A stretch of DNA of 64,000 nt from Streptomyces sp. ITFR-21. Its GTDB lineage: Bacteria > Actinomycetota > Actinomycetes > Streptomycetales > Streptomycetaceae. Every line of letters starts with the position of its first letter. The first letter of the stretch is position 1. The translations under genes were made by a program, and so were the position numbers. This document shows, one piece after another, positions 8,304-16,134 of the stretch. The stretch lies in NCBI RefSeq assembly GCF_031844685.1, contig NZ_CP134605.1:6298001-6362000 (forward strand), read 5' to 3'. Below the pieces are notes generated by a model. It was not told the origin of the DNA, searched no databases, and was given only the letters and a program-made list of their open reading frames with translations.

Positions 8304-9503
8304 ATGGTCATAATGCGGTTCATGGGGTCGGTGATCACCGTGGTGTCCGTCGCGTCGGTGATCGCCGGTGCCGCCGGCGCGCTGCTCTGGCCGATGCGGG
8401 GCCGCCGGGACCTCGGCACCCCCACCGACCGGGCCGCCTTCGCCACCCTGCACGCCGCCTCGCTGGCGGCCCCGCCGCTGCGCGAGGGGCTCACCGCCGC
8501 GTCGGCCCGGCGGGCGGCCCGGCACCTGCGGGACCTGCTCGGCACACCCGCGCTCGCCCTGGTCGGCGACGGCGAACTGCTCGCCTGGGAAGGGCCGGGC
8601 AGACGGCACGCCGCGCGGGCGGTGGCGCACGCCGGGGACGCGATGCGCGCCGGGCGGCCCTGGGTGGTGCCCGCGGAGGTCGTCGACTGCGGCGACCCCG
8701 ACTGCCCGGTCCGCAGCGCCGTCGTGGTGCCGCTGGTGGTGGACGGCCTGGTGGTCGGGGCGCTGTCGGTGTACGCGCGGCAGGTGTCCGCCGGGCTGGT
8801 CAGGGCCGCGGGCGAGGTCGCCCACTGGGTCATCTCCCAGCTGGAACTCGCCGAACTCGACCGCTCCCGCACCCGGATGATGGAGGCCGAACTGCGCGCG
8901 CTGCGGGCCCAGATCTCCCCGCACTTCGTCTACAACTCGCTCACCGCCATCGCTTCCTTCGTCCGTACCGACCCCGACCAGGCCCGCGAGCTGCTGCTGG
9001 AGTTCGCCGAGCTGACCCGCTACAGCCTGCGCAGCCACGGCCAGTTCAGCACGCTGGCCGAGGAACTGCACTCCGTCGACAGCTACTTGCGGCTGGAGCG
9101 GGCCCGCTTCGGCGCCCGGCTGCGGGTCGACCTGCTGATCGCCCCCGAGGTGCTGCCGGTCGCGGTGCCGTTCCTGTGCCTTCAGCCGATCGTGGAGAAC
9201 GCCGTACGGCACGGCCTCGGCCCCAAGCCGGCGCCGGGCCGGATCACCATCCGGGCCGAGGACGCGGGCGCGGAGTGCCGGATCAGCGTGGAGGACGACG
9301 GCGTGGGCATGGACCCTGACAAACTGCGCGCGCTGCTGGCGGGGGAGGCCGACGGGGACTCGCTCGGCCTCGGCAACGTCGACGTGCGGCTGCGCACGGT
9401 CTTCGGCGACGACTACGGCCTGGTGGTGGAGACCGCACCGGGCGCCGGCACCAAGGTCAACGTGCGGGTGCCCAAGTACCGGAACGGAGTGCACCCGTCA
9501 TGA
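8304..9503 (+). CDS. LytS-type sensor histidine kinase
   Basis: A 399-residue kinase of the LytS/YehU group. One N-terminal hydrophobic segment (about residues 8-30) is followed by a GAF-like sensor region (about 40-165), where CGDPDCPVRSAVVVPL is visible. The His_kinase dimerisation region with phosphoacceptor H207 (AQISPHFVYNS) and the HATPase domain (IVENAVRHGLG, then EDDGVGM) come next. Three ATGs (8304, 8313, 8322) compete and none has a clear ribosome site. It overlaps the LytTR regulator by four bases and heads a block of acetate-type transporters. E. coli YpdAB and BtsSR have the same architecture and control pyruvate uptake, so a small carboxylate is a plausible signal. Confidence 0.88.
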   Translation: MVIMRFMGSVITVVSVASVIAGAAGALLWPMRGRRDLGTPTDRAAFATLHAASLAAPPLREGLTAASARRAARHLRDLLGTPALALVGDGELLAWEGPGRRHAARAVAHAGDAMRAGRPWVVPAEVVDCGDPDCPVRSAVVVPLVVDGLVVGALSVYARQVSAGLVRAAGEVAHWVISQLELAELDRSRTRMMEAELRALRAQISPHFVYNSLTAIASFVRTDPDQARELLLEFAELTRYSLRSHGQFSTLAEELHSVDSYLRLERARFGARLRVDLLIAPEVLPVAVPFLCLQPIVENAVRHGLGPKPAPGRITIRAEDAGAECRISVEDDGVGMDPDKLRALLAGEADGDSLGLGNVDVRLRTVFGDDYGLVVETAPGAGTKVNVRVPKYRNGVHPS

Positions 9504-10252
9504 AGCCGCTGCGGATCCTGGCCGTCGACGACGAACCGCCCGCCCTGGAGGACCTGACGTACCTGCTGCGCGGCGACCGGCGGATCGGCCGGGTGCTCGC
9601 CGCCGGCAGCAGTGACGCGGCGCTGCGGCTGCTGGAGCGCGAGACGGTCGACGCGGTCTTCCTCGACATCCGGATGCCCGGCCTGGACGGGCTGGACCTG
9701 GTGCGGGTGCTCGGCCGGTTCGCGGACCGGCCCGCCGTCGTCCTCGTCACCGCCCACGACGACTTCGCGGCGGACGCCTTCACCCTCAAAGTGTGCGACT
9801 ACCTGCTCAAACCGGTACGGCGGGAACGCCTGGCCGAGGCGGTCCGCCGGGTGGCCGCGCTGAACGGCGGGCCGCCGGGCGCCCCGGTCCCGGAGCGGTC
9901 CGCCGAGCGGATACCGGTCGACCTCGGCGGCGTGATCCGGTTCGTCTCCCGGGACGAGGTGGCGTACGCCGAGGCACAGGGCGACTACGTGCGCCTGCAC
10001 ACCGACGGCGAGGCGCCGCTGGTGCGGACCTCCCTCGCGGTGCTGGAGGAGCGCTGGGCGCCGCACGGATTCCTGCGCATCCACCGGCGGTTCCTGGTCT
10101 CGCTGCGGCGGGTGGAGGAACTGCGCTCGGACGCCGGGCACTGGACGGTACGGGTGGCCGGCGGCGACCTCCCGGTCAGCCGGCGGCACGCCCGCGAACT
10201 GCGGGACCTGCTGACCCGGTGGGCGCGGCAGCCCGGCCCCGGTCCCTCGTGA
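9500..10252 (+). CDS. LytTR family response regulator
   Basis: A 250-residue cytoplasmic response regulator. Receiver domain at residues 4-120 with acidic pair D10/D11, phosphoacceptor D56 (VFLDIRMPG) and the conserved lysine in YLLKPVRR. A LytTR DNA-binding domain covers about 135-240 (YAEAQGDYVRLHT, then FLRIHRRFLVSL). It shares ATGA with the kinase stop, which implies translational coupling, and its own stop overlaps the GTG of the next small gene. It presumably activates the downstream symporter operon, satP, or both, by binding direct repeats as LytTR proteins do; I did not locate such repeats. Confidence 0.9.
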   Translation: MKPLRILAVDDEPPALEDLTYLLRGDRRIGRVLAAGSSDAALRLLERETVDAVFLDIRMPGLDGLDLVRVLGRFADRPAVVLVTAHDDFAADAFTLKVCDYLLKPVRRERLAEAVRRVAALNGGPPGAPVPERSAERIPVDLGGVIRFVSRDEVAYAEAQGDYVRLHTDGEAPLVRTSLAVLEERWAPHGFLRIHRRFLVSLRRVEELRSDAGHWTVRVAGGDLPVSRRHARELRDLLTRWARQPGPGPS

Positions 10253-10764
10253 GCGGGCCGCAGCACCCCCGGCAGCCCCCGCCGCGCGTCGCGGTCACCG
10301 CTCCGCGCCGCGACCGGACGGGCGGCTACTCCGCGCGCGCCGGGGCGCGGGACCTGCACGCCCAGCCGCCGCTCGGCCGGGTCTACGTGCGCTCGCTGGT
10401 CCGCGACCAACTGCGGCCGGCACTCGGGGTGCTGGCCGTCCTGGCTGCGGTGCTCGGCGCGACCCCGGCGGCGTTCGCGCTGTCACCGGGGCTGCGGACG
10501 GCGCAGATCTGCGGACTCCGGCCGGCCTGGCTGCTCCCGGCCGTCGTCGCCTACCCGGTGCTGGTGGCTGTCGCCTGGCTCCACGTCCGCCACGCGGAAC
10601 GGGTGGAGCGCGACTTCGCCGAACTCCTCAACGCCCCCGGCCCGCCGGCCGGCCCGGGCGCCGCTTCCGCGCCCGCTTCCGCGCCCGCTTCCGCGCCCGG
10701 ATCCGCCGCCGGTCGGGAACCCGGCGGCGGCTTTCCGCCCGTGCCCGGACCCTGGGGCCGATGA
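10249..10764 (+). CDS. small membrane protein encoded before the symporter
   Basis: A 171-residue protein with a GTG start overlapping the regulator stop (GTGA) and a stop overlapping the symporter start (ATGA). Two hydrophobic segments are visible (LGVLAVLAAVLGATPAAFAL and WLLPAVVAYPVLVAVAWL), followed by RHAERVERDFAELL and a disordered Pro/Ala tail with three SAPA-type repeats. In actinomycetes a two-helix protein, often DUF485-like, precedes acetate/cation symporters and is thought to be an accessory subunit. That assignment rests on layout; sequence similarity to DUF485 is not obvious. Confidence 0.75.
   Translation: MSGPQHPRQPPPRVAVTAPRRDRTGGYSARAGARDLHAQPPLGRVYVRSLVRDQLRPALGVLAVLAAVLGATPAAFALSPGLRTAQICGLRPAWLLPAVVAYPVLVAVAWLHVRHAERVERDFAELLNAPGPPAGPGAASAPASAPASAPGSAAGREPGGGFPPVPGPWGR
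10663..10698 (+). repeat. three 12-bp tandem repeats inside the small membrane protein gene
   Basis: Three perfect GCTTCCGCGCCC units encode the Ala-Ser-Ala-Pro type tail of the membrane protein. In-frame units of 12 bp can change number without disrupting translation. Confidence 0.9.
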
Positions 10765-12575
10765 ACGCCGGGCTCGGCTTCGGCGCGCTGGCGGTCGTCC
10801 TCGCCGCGACCGCCGGCTTCGGCGTGTACGGGCTGCGGCTGTCCCGGGCCACCTCGGACTTCTACGTCGCCTCGCGCGAGGTCTCACCCCTGATGAACGC
10901 CTCGGCGATCGGCGGCGAGTACCTGTCGGCGGCGTCGTTCCTGGGCGTGGCCGGGCTCCTCATGGCGTACGGGGTGGACATGCTCGCCTACCCGGTGGGC
11001 TACACCGCCGGGTACCTGGTGCTGTTGCTGCTGGTCGCGGCCCCGCTGCGGCGCTCGGGCGCGTACACGCTGCCGGACTTCGCCGAGGAGCGGCTCAACT
11101 CCGCGGCGGTGCGGCGGGTGGCGGGCGTGCTGGTCGTCGTCATCGGCTGGCTGTACCTGGTGCCGCAGCTCCAGGGCGCCGGCCTGACGCTCCAGACGGT
11201 GACCGGCGCCCCGCGCTGGGCCGGCGCGCTGGTCGTGGCGGCGGCGGTGGTCGGCGTCGCCACCGCGGGCGGCATGCGCAGCGTCACCCTGGTGCAGGGC
11301 TTCCACTTCTGGCTGAAACTGACCGCCATCGCGGTGCCCGCGCTCTTCCTGGTACTGGCCTGGCGGTCCGCCGGGGCGCCCGCGCTGACCGGTCCCGACG
11401 TGCCGAGGTTCCCGCGCACCACGGTGGTGCGCCTCCAGGACCCGGTCCGCTTCGACGTGCGCTCGCCCGTGACCGCGGTGGTCCGCGGCCGCCTCGACGG
11501 GACGGTGCACCGCCCGCCGGGCGAGCCGGTCCGGCTCGGCGGCGGCGAGCACGCGGCGGAGGCCGGCACCGAACTGACGTTCCCGGCGGGCGCCGTGGTG
11601 CCGCACGCGGCGGGCCTGGCCCCCGCCACCGGCGACCGCTGGGCCGCGCCGCTGTCCGGCGCGGGCGGCCGGCCGCACCCGCTGTACGCGGTGTACTCGA
11701 TCCTGCTGGCCACCTGCCTGGGCACCATGGGCCTGCCGCACGTCCTGGTCCGCTTCTACACCAACCCCGACGGGCACGCGGCCCGGCGCACCACCGTACT
11801 GGTCTTGGTGCTGCTGAGTGTCTTCTACCTGCTGCCGACCGTCTACGGGGCGCTCGGCCGGGTGCTCGCCCCGCAACTGCTGCTCACCGGGCAGACCGAC
11901 ACCGCGGTGCTGGTGATGCCGCAGATCGCGCAGGCGGGCGAGGCCGGGCGGCTGCTCGCGGCGCTGGCCACCGCCGGGGCCTTCGCGGCCTTCGTGTCCA
12001 CCGCCTCGGGGCTGACCGTCTCGGTGGCCGGGGTGGTCGCGCAGGACCTGCTGCGCGGCTCGACCCGCGGCTTCCGCCGGGCCTCGCTGGCCGCGACCGT
12101 ACCGCCGCTGGTGATGGCGGCGGCGACCCCCGGGCTGCCGGTTGCCGACGCCATCGGGCTGGCCTTCGCGGTCGCCGCGTCCTCGTTCTGCCCGCTGCTG
12201 GTGCTCGGCATCTGGTGGCGCGGACTGACCGACCTCGGTGCCCTGGCCGGCCTGGTGGCCGGCGGCGGTCTCGCCGCGCTCGCCGTGGTGGTGACCGGCG
12301 TCCGCGGATCCGGCCGGGGCTGGACCGCGGCCCTGCTCGACCAGCCCGCGGCCTGGACCGTCCCCACGGCGTTCACCGTGATGGTCTCCGTGTCGCTGCT
12401 GACCCGGCGCCGGATCTCCACGGCGGCCGTGGACCGGGTGATGCTGCGCATGCACCTGCCCGAGGAGGTCGGCGCCGTCCCCCCGGCCCCGGGATCCGGC
12501 ACCCTCCCGCCGGCCGCCGACCCGGCCCCTGCGGCGCGGTCACTGCCCGAACCGCCGACCGCTGGGCGCGGCTGA
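10761..12575 (+). CDS. cation/acetate symporter, sodium:solute symporter family
   Basis: A 604-residue integral membrane transporter of the SSS family, related to ActP/MctC-type monocarboxylate symporters. The N-terminus (LGFGALAVVLAATAGFGVYG), the REVSPLMNASAIGGEYLSAASF stretch around residues 36-57 (quoted in part) and GLPHVLVRFYTNPD near residue 323 are characteristic. A soluble insert of about 80 residues (approximately 215-295) before the last helices is typical of actinomycete members. It overlaps the preceding gene by ATGA, so it is in one operon with the LytS/LytTR pair. Likely substrates are acetate, pyruvate or propionate; motif reading cannot separate them. Confidence 0.88.
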   Translation: MNAGLGFGALAVVLAATAGFGVYGLRLSRATSDFYVASREVSPLMNASAIGGEYLSAASFLGVAGLLMAYGVDMLAYPVGYTAGYLVLLLLVAAPLRRSGAYTLPDFAEERLNSAAVRRVAGVLVVVIGWLYLVPQLQGAGLTLQTVTGAPRWAGALVVAAAVVGVATAGGMRSVTLVQGFHFWLKLTAIAVPALFLVLAWRSAGAPALTGPDVPRFPRTTVVRLQDPVRFDVRSPVTAVVRGRLDGTVHRPPGEPVRLGGGEHAAEAGTELTFPAGAVVPHAAGLAPATGDRWAAPLSGAGGRPHPLYAVYSILLATCLGTMGLPHVLVRFYTNPDGHAARRTTVLVLVLLSVFYLLPTVYGALGRVLAPQLLLTGQTDTAVLVMPQIAQAGEAGRLLAALATAGAFAAFVSTASGLTVSVAGVVAQDLLRGSTRGFRRASLAATVPPLVMAAATPGLPVADAIGLAFAVAASSFCPLLVLGIWWRGLTDLGALAGLVAGGGLAALAVVVTGVRGSGRGWTAALLDQPAAWTVPTAFTVMVSVSLLTRRRISTAAVDRVMLRMHLPEEVGAVPPAPGSGTLPPAADPAPAARSLPEPPTAGRG

Positions 12576-12723
12576 CGGGCCGTCCGGCGAGCGGACCGCA
12601 CCGCTGGGCGACCCGCGCCGTCCGCCGGCGGGCCGCGCGGCCGGGGCCCGCCTAGCGTGGCGGAGGCACCGGAACCGCTTCCGGCGTTCCGCCGCCGTTC
12701 CTCGACGAGGAGGGGAAGAGCAG

Positions 12724-13383
12724 ATGAGCACTCCCACGACCACCACGACGCCTCCCGCGGCCCCGGAGACGATCGCCGACCCCGGACCGCTCGGCCTGGC
12801 CGGCTTCGCCGCCACCACCTTCGTCCTCAGCTCCTTCAACGCCGACCTGATAGACGCCGGTCTGCTGACGGTGGTCCTGCCGCTCGCGCTGTTCTACGGC
12901 GGTATCGTCCAACTCCTCGCGGGCATGTGGGAGTTCAGGAAGGGCAACACCTTCGGGGCCACCGCCTTCGGCTCGTACGGCGCCTTCTGGCTGTCGTACG
13001 CGGGCTATGCGAAGTACGTCGCCGGTGGCCTGCCGCCCGCGACCGAGCACCAGGCCACCGGGCTCTTTCTGCTGATCTGGGCGGTGTTCACCGTCTACAT
13101 GACGGTCGCCGCGCTGCGTACCTCAGGCGCCCTGCTGGCGGTCTTCGCCACCTTGGCGGCGACCTTCGTCCTGCTGACCGTCGGCGCGTTCGCCCAGTCC
13201 GCCGACACCACCAAGGCGGGCGGCTGGCTGGGCCTGGTGACCGCGGTCGTCGCCTGGTACGCCTCCTTCGCGGGAGTCACCAACGCCACCTGGAAGCGGC
13301 CCGTCGTCCCGGTCTTCGCCGGGGCCGGCGCCCGCGTGTCCCTCGGCCGCCGCGGCGGGCCGGTGGAGGAAGCGCACCGGTAA
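12724..13383 (+). CDS. satP: GPR1/FUN34/YaaH family acetate transporter
   Basis: A 219-residue protein with six predicted membrane helices. The family signature appears as DPGPLGLAGFA near residue 20, an NPAPLGL-type motif, with FYGGIVQLLAGMWEF and GSYGAFWLSY further in. SatP-type proteins carry acetate and succinate into the cell. GGAGGGGAAGAG precedes the ATG. It lies 148 bp after the symporter with its own possible -10 box TAGCGT (12653-12658), so it may be a second transcription unit of the same regulon. Having two unrelated acetate carriers side by side with a LytS/LytTR pair points to a dedicated small-acid uptake locus. Confidence 0.9.
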   Translation: MSTPTTTTTPPAAPETIADPGPLGLAGFAATTFVLSSFNADLIDAGLLTVVLPLALFYGGIVQLLAGMWEFRKGNTFGATAFGSYGAFWLSYAGYAKYVAGGLPPATEHQATGLFLLIWAVFTVYMTVAALRTSGALLAVFATLAATFVLLTVGAFAQSADTTKAGGWLGLVTAVVAWYASFAGVTNATWKRPVVPVFAGAGARVSLGRRGGPVEEAHR

Positions 13384-13480
13384 CCGCGCCGCCGAGGCGC
13401 GCCGCCGCGCTGACCGGTACCGCCACCGGCCCGCGCGGCACCGGCCGCGGCGCACCCGGGCTCCCCTGCCGGCCGGCGCC

Positions 13481-13860
13481 GCCGTCGCAGGGCCGCGGCG
13501 CCAGCCGGGTGCCGTTGACGTTGCCCGCCGCCTGGTCACCGCGGGTGACGTCCGGGCACAGCCCCGACCGCACACCGGTGACGGTCCCGTCCGGGTTGAG
13601 CCGCCGCTGCCGGTCGGCGCCGCCGTCGCAGGGCCGCGGCGCCAGCTCGGTGCCGGCCGCGGACCGGTTGCCGTACCCGTCCAGGCACCGCGTCCCGCCG
13701 CGGAGCCGCGGTTCACCGGCCGAGGTGCCGGTCACCGCCCGCGGCGCCGCCGCCGCAGGGCCGGATCCCGATCGTGGTGCCGGGGGCGGTCAGGCCGCCC
13801 TCCGCGTCCGGTGCGTACCGGGGACGCGTCGATCCCGGCCGAGCCGAACGCGCCGACGGC
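13481..13860 (-). pseudogene. remnant of a ricin-B type carbohydrate-binding module
   Basis: Read on the minus strand, about 75 residues from 13715 downwards keep the beta-trefoil repeat plan: RCLDGYGNRSAAGTELAPRPC, then LNPDGTVTGVRSGLC, then a second NGTRLAPRPCDGGAG unit. The hallmark QxW triads are lost (DRQRR, GRQGS), and upstream material (DAEGGLTAPGTTIGI) is in another frame. No start or signal peptide remains. It lies just past the stop of the aldo/keto reductase. This is probably the tail of a former secreted glycosidase. Confidence 0.6.
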
Positions 13861-13874
13861 CGGCTGACAGCCGG

Positions 13875-14834
13875 TCAGCTCCAGGGGAGCCGGGACCTGT
13901 GGGCCCAGTACGCGGCGGGGGTCTCGGCCAGCGCGGCGAGGGCGGCCGTCTGGGCGGGGGCGAGTGCGACGGAGGCGGCCCGCAGGTTCGCGTCGAGCTG
14001 GGCGGTGGTCGCGGCGCCGGACAGCACCCGGCCCGCCCACGGCTGGTGCAGGGCGGCGGCCAGCGCGACGGCGTCGTAGGCGACGCCGGCCGCCTCGGCG
14101 ACCGGTCCCAGCACGGGGTCGAGCGCCGGATCGGCCGTGGCGAGGCGGCCGTTGGCGAGCGCCTCCTTGACGATGACCGCGCATCCCGCCCGGTGCGCCT
14201 CGGCCAGGGCCGGGCCGGCCGACGGCTCCAGGATGTTCCAGGTGGCCTGGACGCTGCGGAACAGGGGCGCGCCGTCGACGCTGACCGTCAGGGCGGCGCG
14301 GATCGCCTCGCCCTGGGCGGGCCCGCTGGTCGACAGCCCCACGGTGACGCCGGTCGCGGCCAGACCGGCGAGCCGGCGGTGCAGCACGGGGTCGGTGAGG
14401 GCGGGGCTGTCCGGGGTGACCGAGTGCACCTGGTAGACGTCCAGCCGGTCGCCGAGCAGCCGCCGGGTCTCGGCGAGCTGCCGGTCGTACGTGGCGACGC
14501 CGTGGTCCTTGACCTCGTGCGTCCCGGCCGCCACCCGCCAGTTCGCGGTGTAGGTGTAGCCCCACTTGCTGGAGACGACCAGTCCCGGCCGCTCCCCGCC
14601 GTCGCTCAGCCACTCGGCGAGGAACTCCTCGGCGCGGCCGTACGAACGGGCGGTGTCGATGTGCCGGACGCCGCTCGCCCAGGCGTGGTCGAGCAGTTCG
14701 CGCACCCGCCGGCGCATCGCGTCCACCCCTCGCCCCGGCGGCAGGTCCCGGTCGCGGTCCGGCGTGATGTAGCCGGGGCGGCCGACCGCGGCCAGCCCGA
14801 GTCCGATCCGCCGGACGGGAACCTGGGTCGGCAC
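13875..14834 (-). CDS. aldo/keto reductase
   Basis: A 319-residue TIM-barrel oxidoreductase. The conserved elements are present in order: the substrate/cofactor loop with HIDTARSYGRAEEFL (Asp and Tyr of the catalytic tetrad), the lysine strand VVSSKWGYTY, the histidine strand LDVYQVHSVT and the late NADPH-binding segment near LSGAATTAQLDANL. The GTG at 14834 is chosen because GGAAGGAG precedes it by 6 nt; the longer frame has no ribosome site. A possible -10 TACCGT (complement of 14905-14910) lies upstream. It is monocistronic. Substrate unknown; such enzymes reduce sugar or xenobiotic aldehydes and ketones with NADPH. Confidence 0.88.
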   Translation of the reverse strand: MPTQVPVRRIGLGLAAVGRPGYITPDRDRDLPPGRGVDAMRRRVRELLDHAWASGVRHIDTARSYGRAEEFLAEWLSDGGERPGLVVSSKWGYTYTANWRVAAGTHEVKDHGVATYDRQLAETRRLLGDRLDVYQVHSVTPDSPALTDPVLHRRLAGLAATGVTVGLSTSGPAQGEAIRAALTVSVDGAPLFRSVQATWNILEPSAGPALAEAHRAGCAVIVKEALANGRLATADPALDPVLGPVAEAAGVAYDAVALAAALHQPWAGRVLSGAATTAQLDANLRAASVALAPAQTAALAALAETPAAYWAHRSRLPWS

Positions 14835-15362
14835 GGGAGACTCCTTCCGGACGTGCGCTGCATGACGGACGGTCACGGGTACCGCTCCGCCCCCTCGTGT
14901 GATCACGGTAGCGCCGCGGGCCCGTGCCGCAGCGGCGACCCGGCCGCGCCACCCGGGTGGGCGATGGCCGGCCGCGACCGGCAAGGCGTGATATTGCAAA
15001 TGCATGGTCAAGAATTGAGACCCGAAGGCCGGTTGCGCGGCTATGCGAGGGGAGTGCGGTGCGCGAGGGGTGCGCCGCGGTCCCGATATCGGGTGGGTGG
15101 CCTCATAATGGACCGGGCCTCACGGTGGTCGACCGACGCGAGTCCAACACCTTCTCCGCAGGTCATGTACGGGTTCGTCGAACCGGCTGGATGTCGCCGA
15201 TCGTCGTAAACGGTCGTGCCGGACTATCGTCATGTTGCGATATCTGGTCGATATCTTGTGCACATCTGATCCCGGTGGTTGAGTGACGGCCGCCACGTTG
15301 TGGTGTTCATGATCGGCCACGGGCCCCCGTGCCGATCGGTCGTCACCCTCCGAGGAGCGCAC
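14835..15362. other. 528-bp intergenic control region, partly AT-rich
   Basis: No supported gene. The region is divergent between the aldo/keto reductase and the F5/8C remnant. It contains the palindrome at 15082-15093 and a direct repeat CGATATCT at 15238-15245 and 15249-15256 within locally AT-richer DNA. No convincing small reading frame was found. Confidence 0.5.
15082..15109 (+). promoter_or_regulatory. CCCGATATCGGG palindrome with adjacent -10 box
   Basis: The perfect 12-bp palindrome at 15082-15093 shares its ten-base core with the site upstream of zwf. A CATAAT hexamer follows at 15104-15109 on the plus strand, so the palindrome would cover the -35 region. The transcript would run toward the F5/8C remnant. 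Confidence 0.4.
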
Positions 15363-15862
15363 GTGCTCCCATGCCGGACCCGCGCCGCACGACGTGCCCT
15401 GTCCCGAGCCGTCCCAGCGGCGCGACGACTGGTCACGGGCCCCACCGCCACGGCCGTGACCGCCGCGGTCCCGCTGCCGGCACTGCCCGCCGCCCCGGCG
15501 ACGGCGGCCACCCCCGCGTGGCCGTGCCCTTCACCGAGTACCTGGCCGGCGCCACCACCAACAGCGGCAACAAATGCGTCCGCACCGGCCAGTTCGACCC
15601 GGGGTGGGACTACGGCGTCGGCACCATGTGGCCCTTCGCGCCGCATGTGGTGCCAGGTCGACGTCTCCTGCACCGCCCCGCCACCGACGGCGCCACCTGG
15701 ACCACGCTGAAGGCCGCGACGGGCTGCACCTTCGACCCGGCCACCGGCAACCCGGTCACCGTCACCGTGCCCACCACCCCCGTCCGCTACCCGCGGCTGA
15801 ACGTGACCGCCGACACCGGCTGGCCCGCCGCCCAGCTGTCCGAACTCCAGATCTTCTCCTGA
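15363..15862 (+). pseudogene. decayed secreted protein with F5/8C-like C-terminus
   Basis: A GTG at 15363 behind GAGGAG opens a signal-peptide-like arginine-rich and alanine-rich leader, but the frame is lost within about 50 codons. From about 15520 another frame reads continuously to TGA 15860-15862. It begins VPFTEYLAGATTNSG, resembling the opening of actinobacterial glycosidases, and closes with PVRYPRLNVTADTGWPAAQL, the ending of a galactose-binding F5/8C module. The middle is far too short for a catalytic domain. A perfect terminator hairpin follows. This is a third dead carbohydrate-active gene in the first 16 kb. Confidence 0.7.
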
Positions 15863-15887
15863 CCCGCGGCGCTCCCGTCGATCCGGC

Positions 15888-15929
15888 CGGCCGTGTTCCC
15901 CACCGCAACCGCGGTGGGGAACACGGCCG
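15888..15929 (+). terminator. perfect 19-bp terminator hairpin
   Basis: Arms 15888-15906 and 15911-15929 pair perfectly around a 4-nt loop, 25 nt after the stop of the F5/8C remnant. It insulates the glucanase promoter that follows. Confidence 0.75.
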
Positions 15930-16035
15930 TTCACGTGGTGCCGGCACACCCGTGACGCGTCGCGAGGCGGACGGATCCGGTTCGTCATCTTGACGTGTAC
16001 GCGACGCTCGCTGAGACTCCATCTCGATCCCCGGG

Positions 16036-16049
16036 TGGGAGCGCTTTCA
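16036..16049 (+). promoter_or_regulatory. LacI/CebR-type operator upstream of the GH64 gene
   Basis: TGGGAGCGCTTTCA matches the streptomycete CebR consensus TGGGAGCGCTCCCA at 12 of 14 positions and lies about 85 bp before the GH64 start. It suggests repression by a LacI-family regulator until a glucan-derived oligosaccharide is present. Confidence 0.6.
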
Positions 16050-16134
16050 CGCGCTACCGGCGTGGAAGCCTCTCAAAGGGGCGGCGACCCATCCTCCCGT
16101 TCGCTGCACGAACTCAGAAGGGACCACGTCTCAC

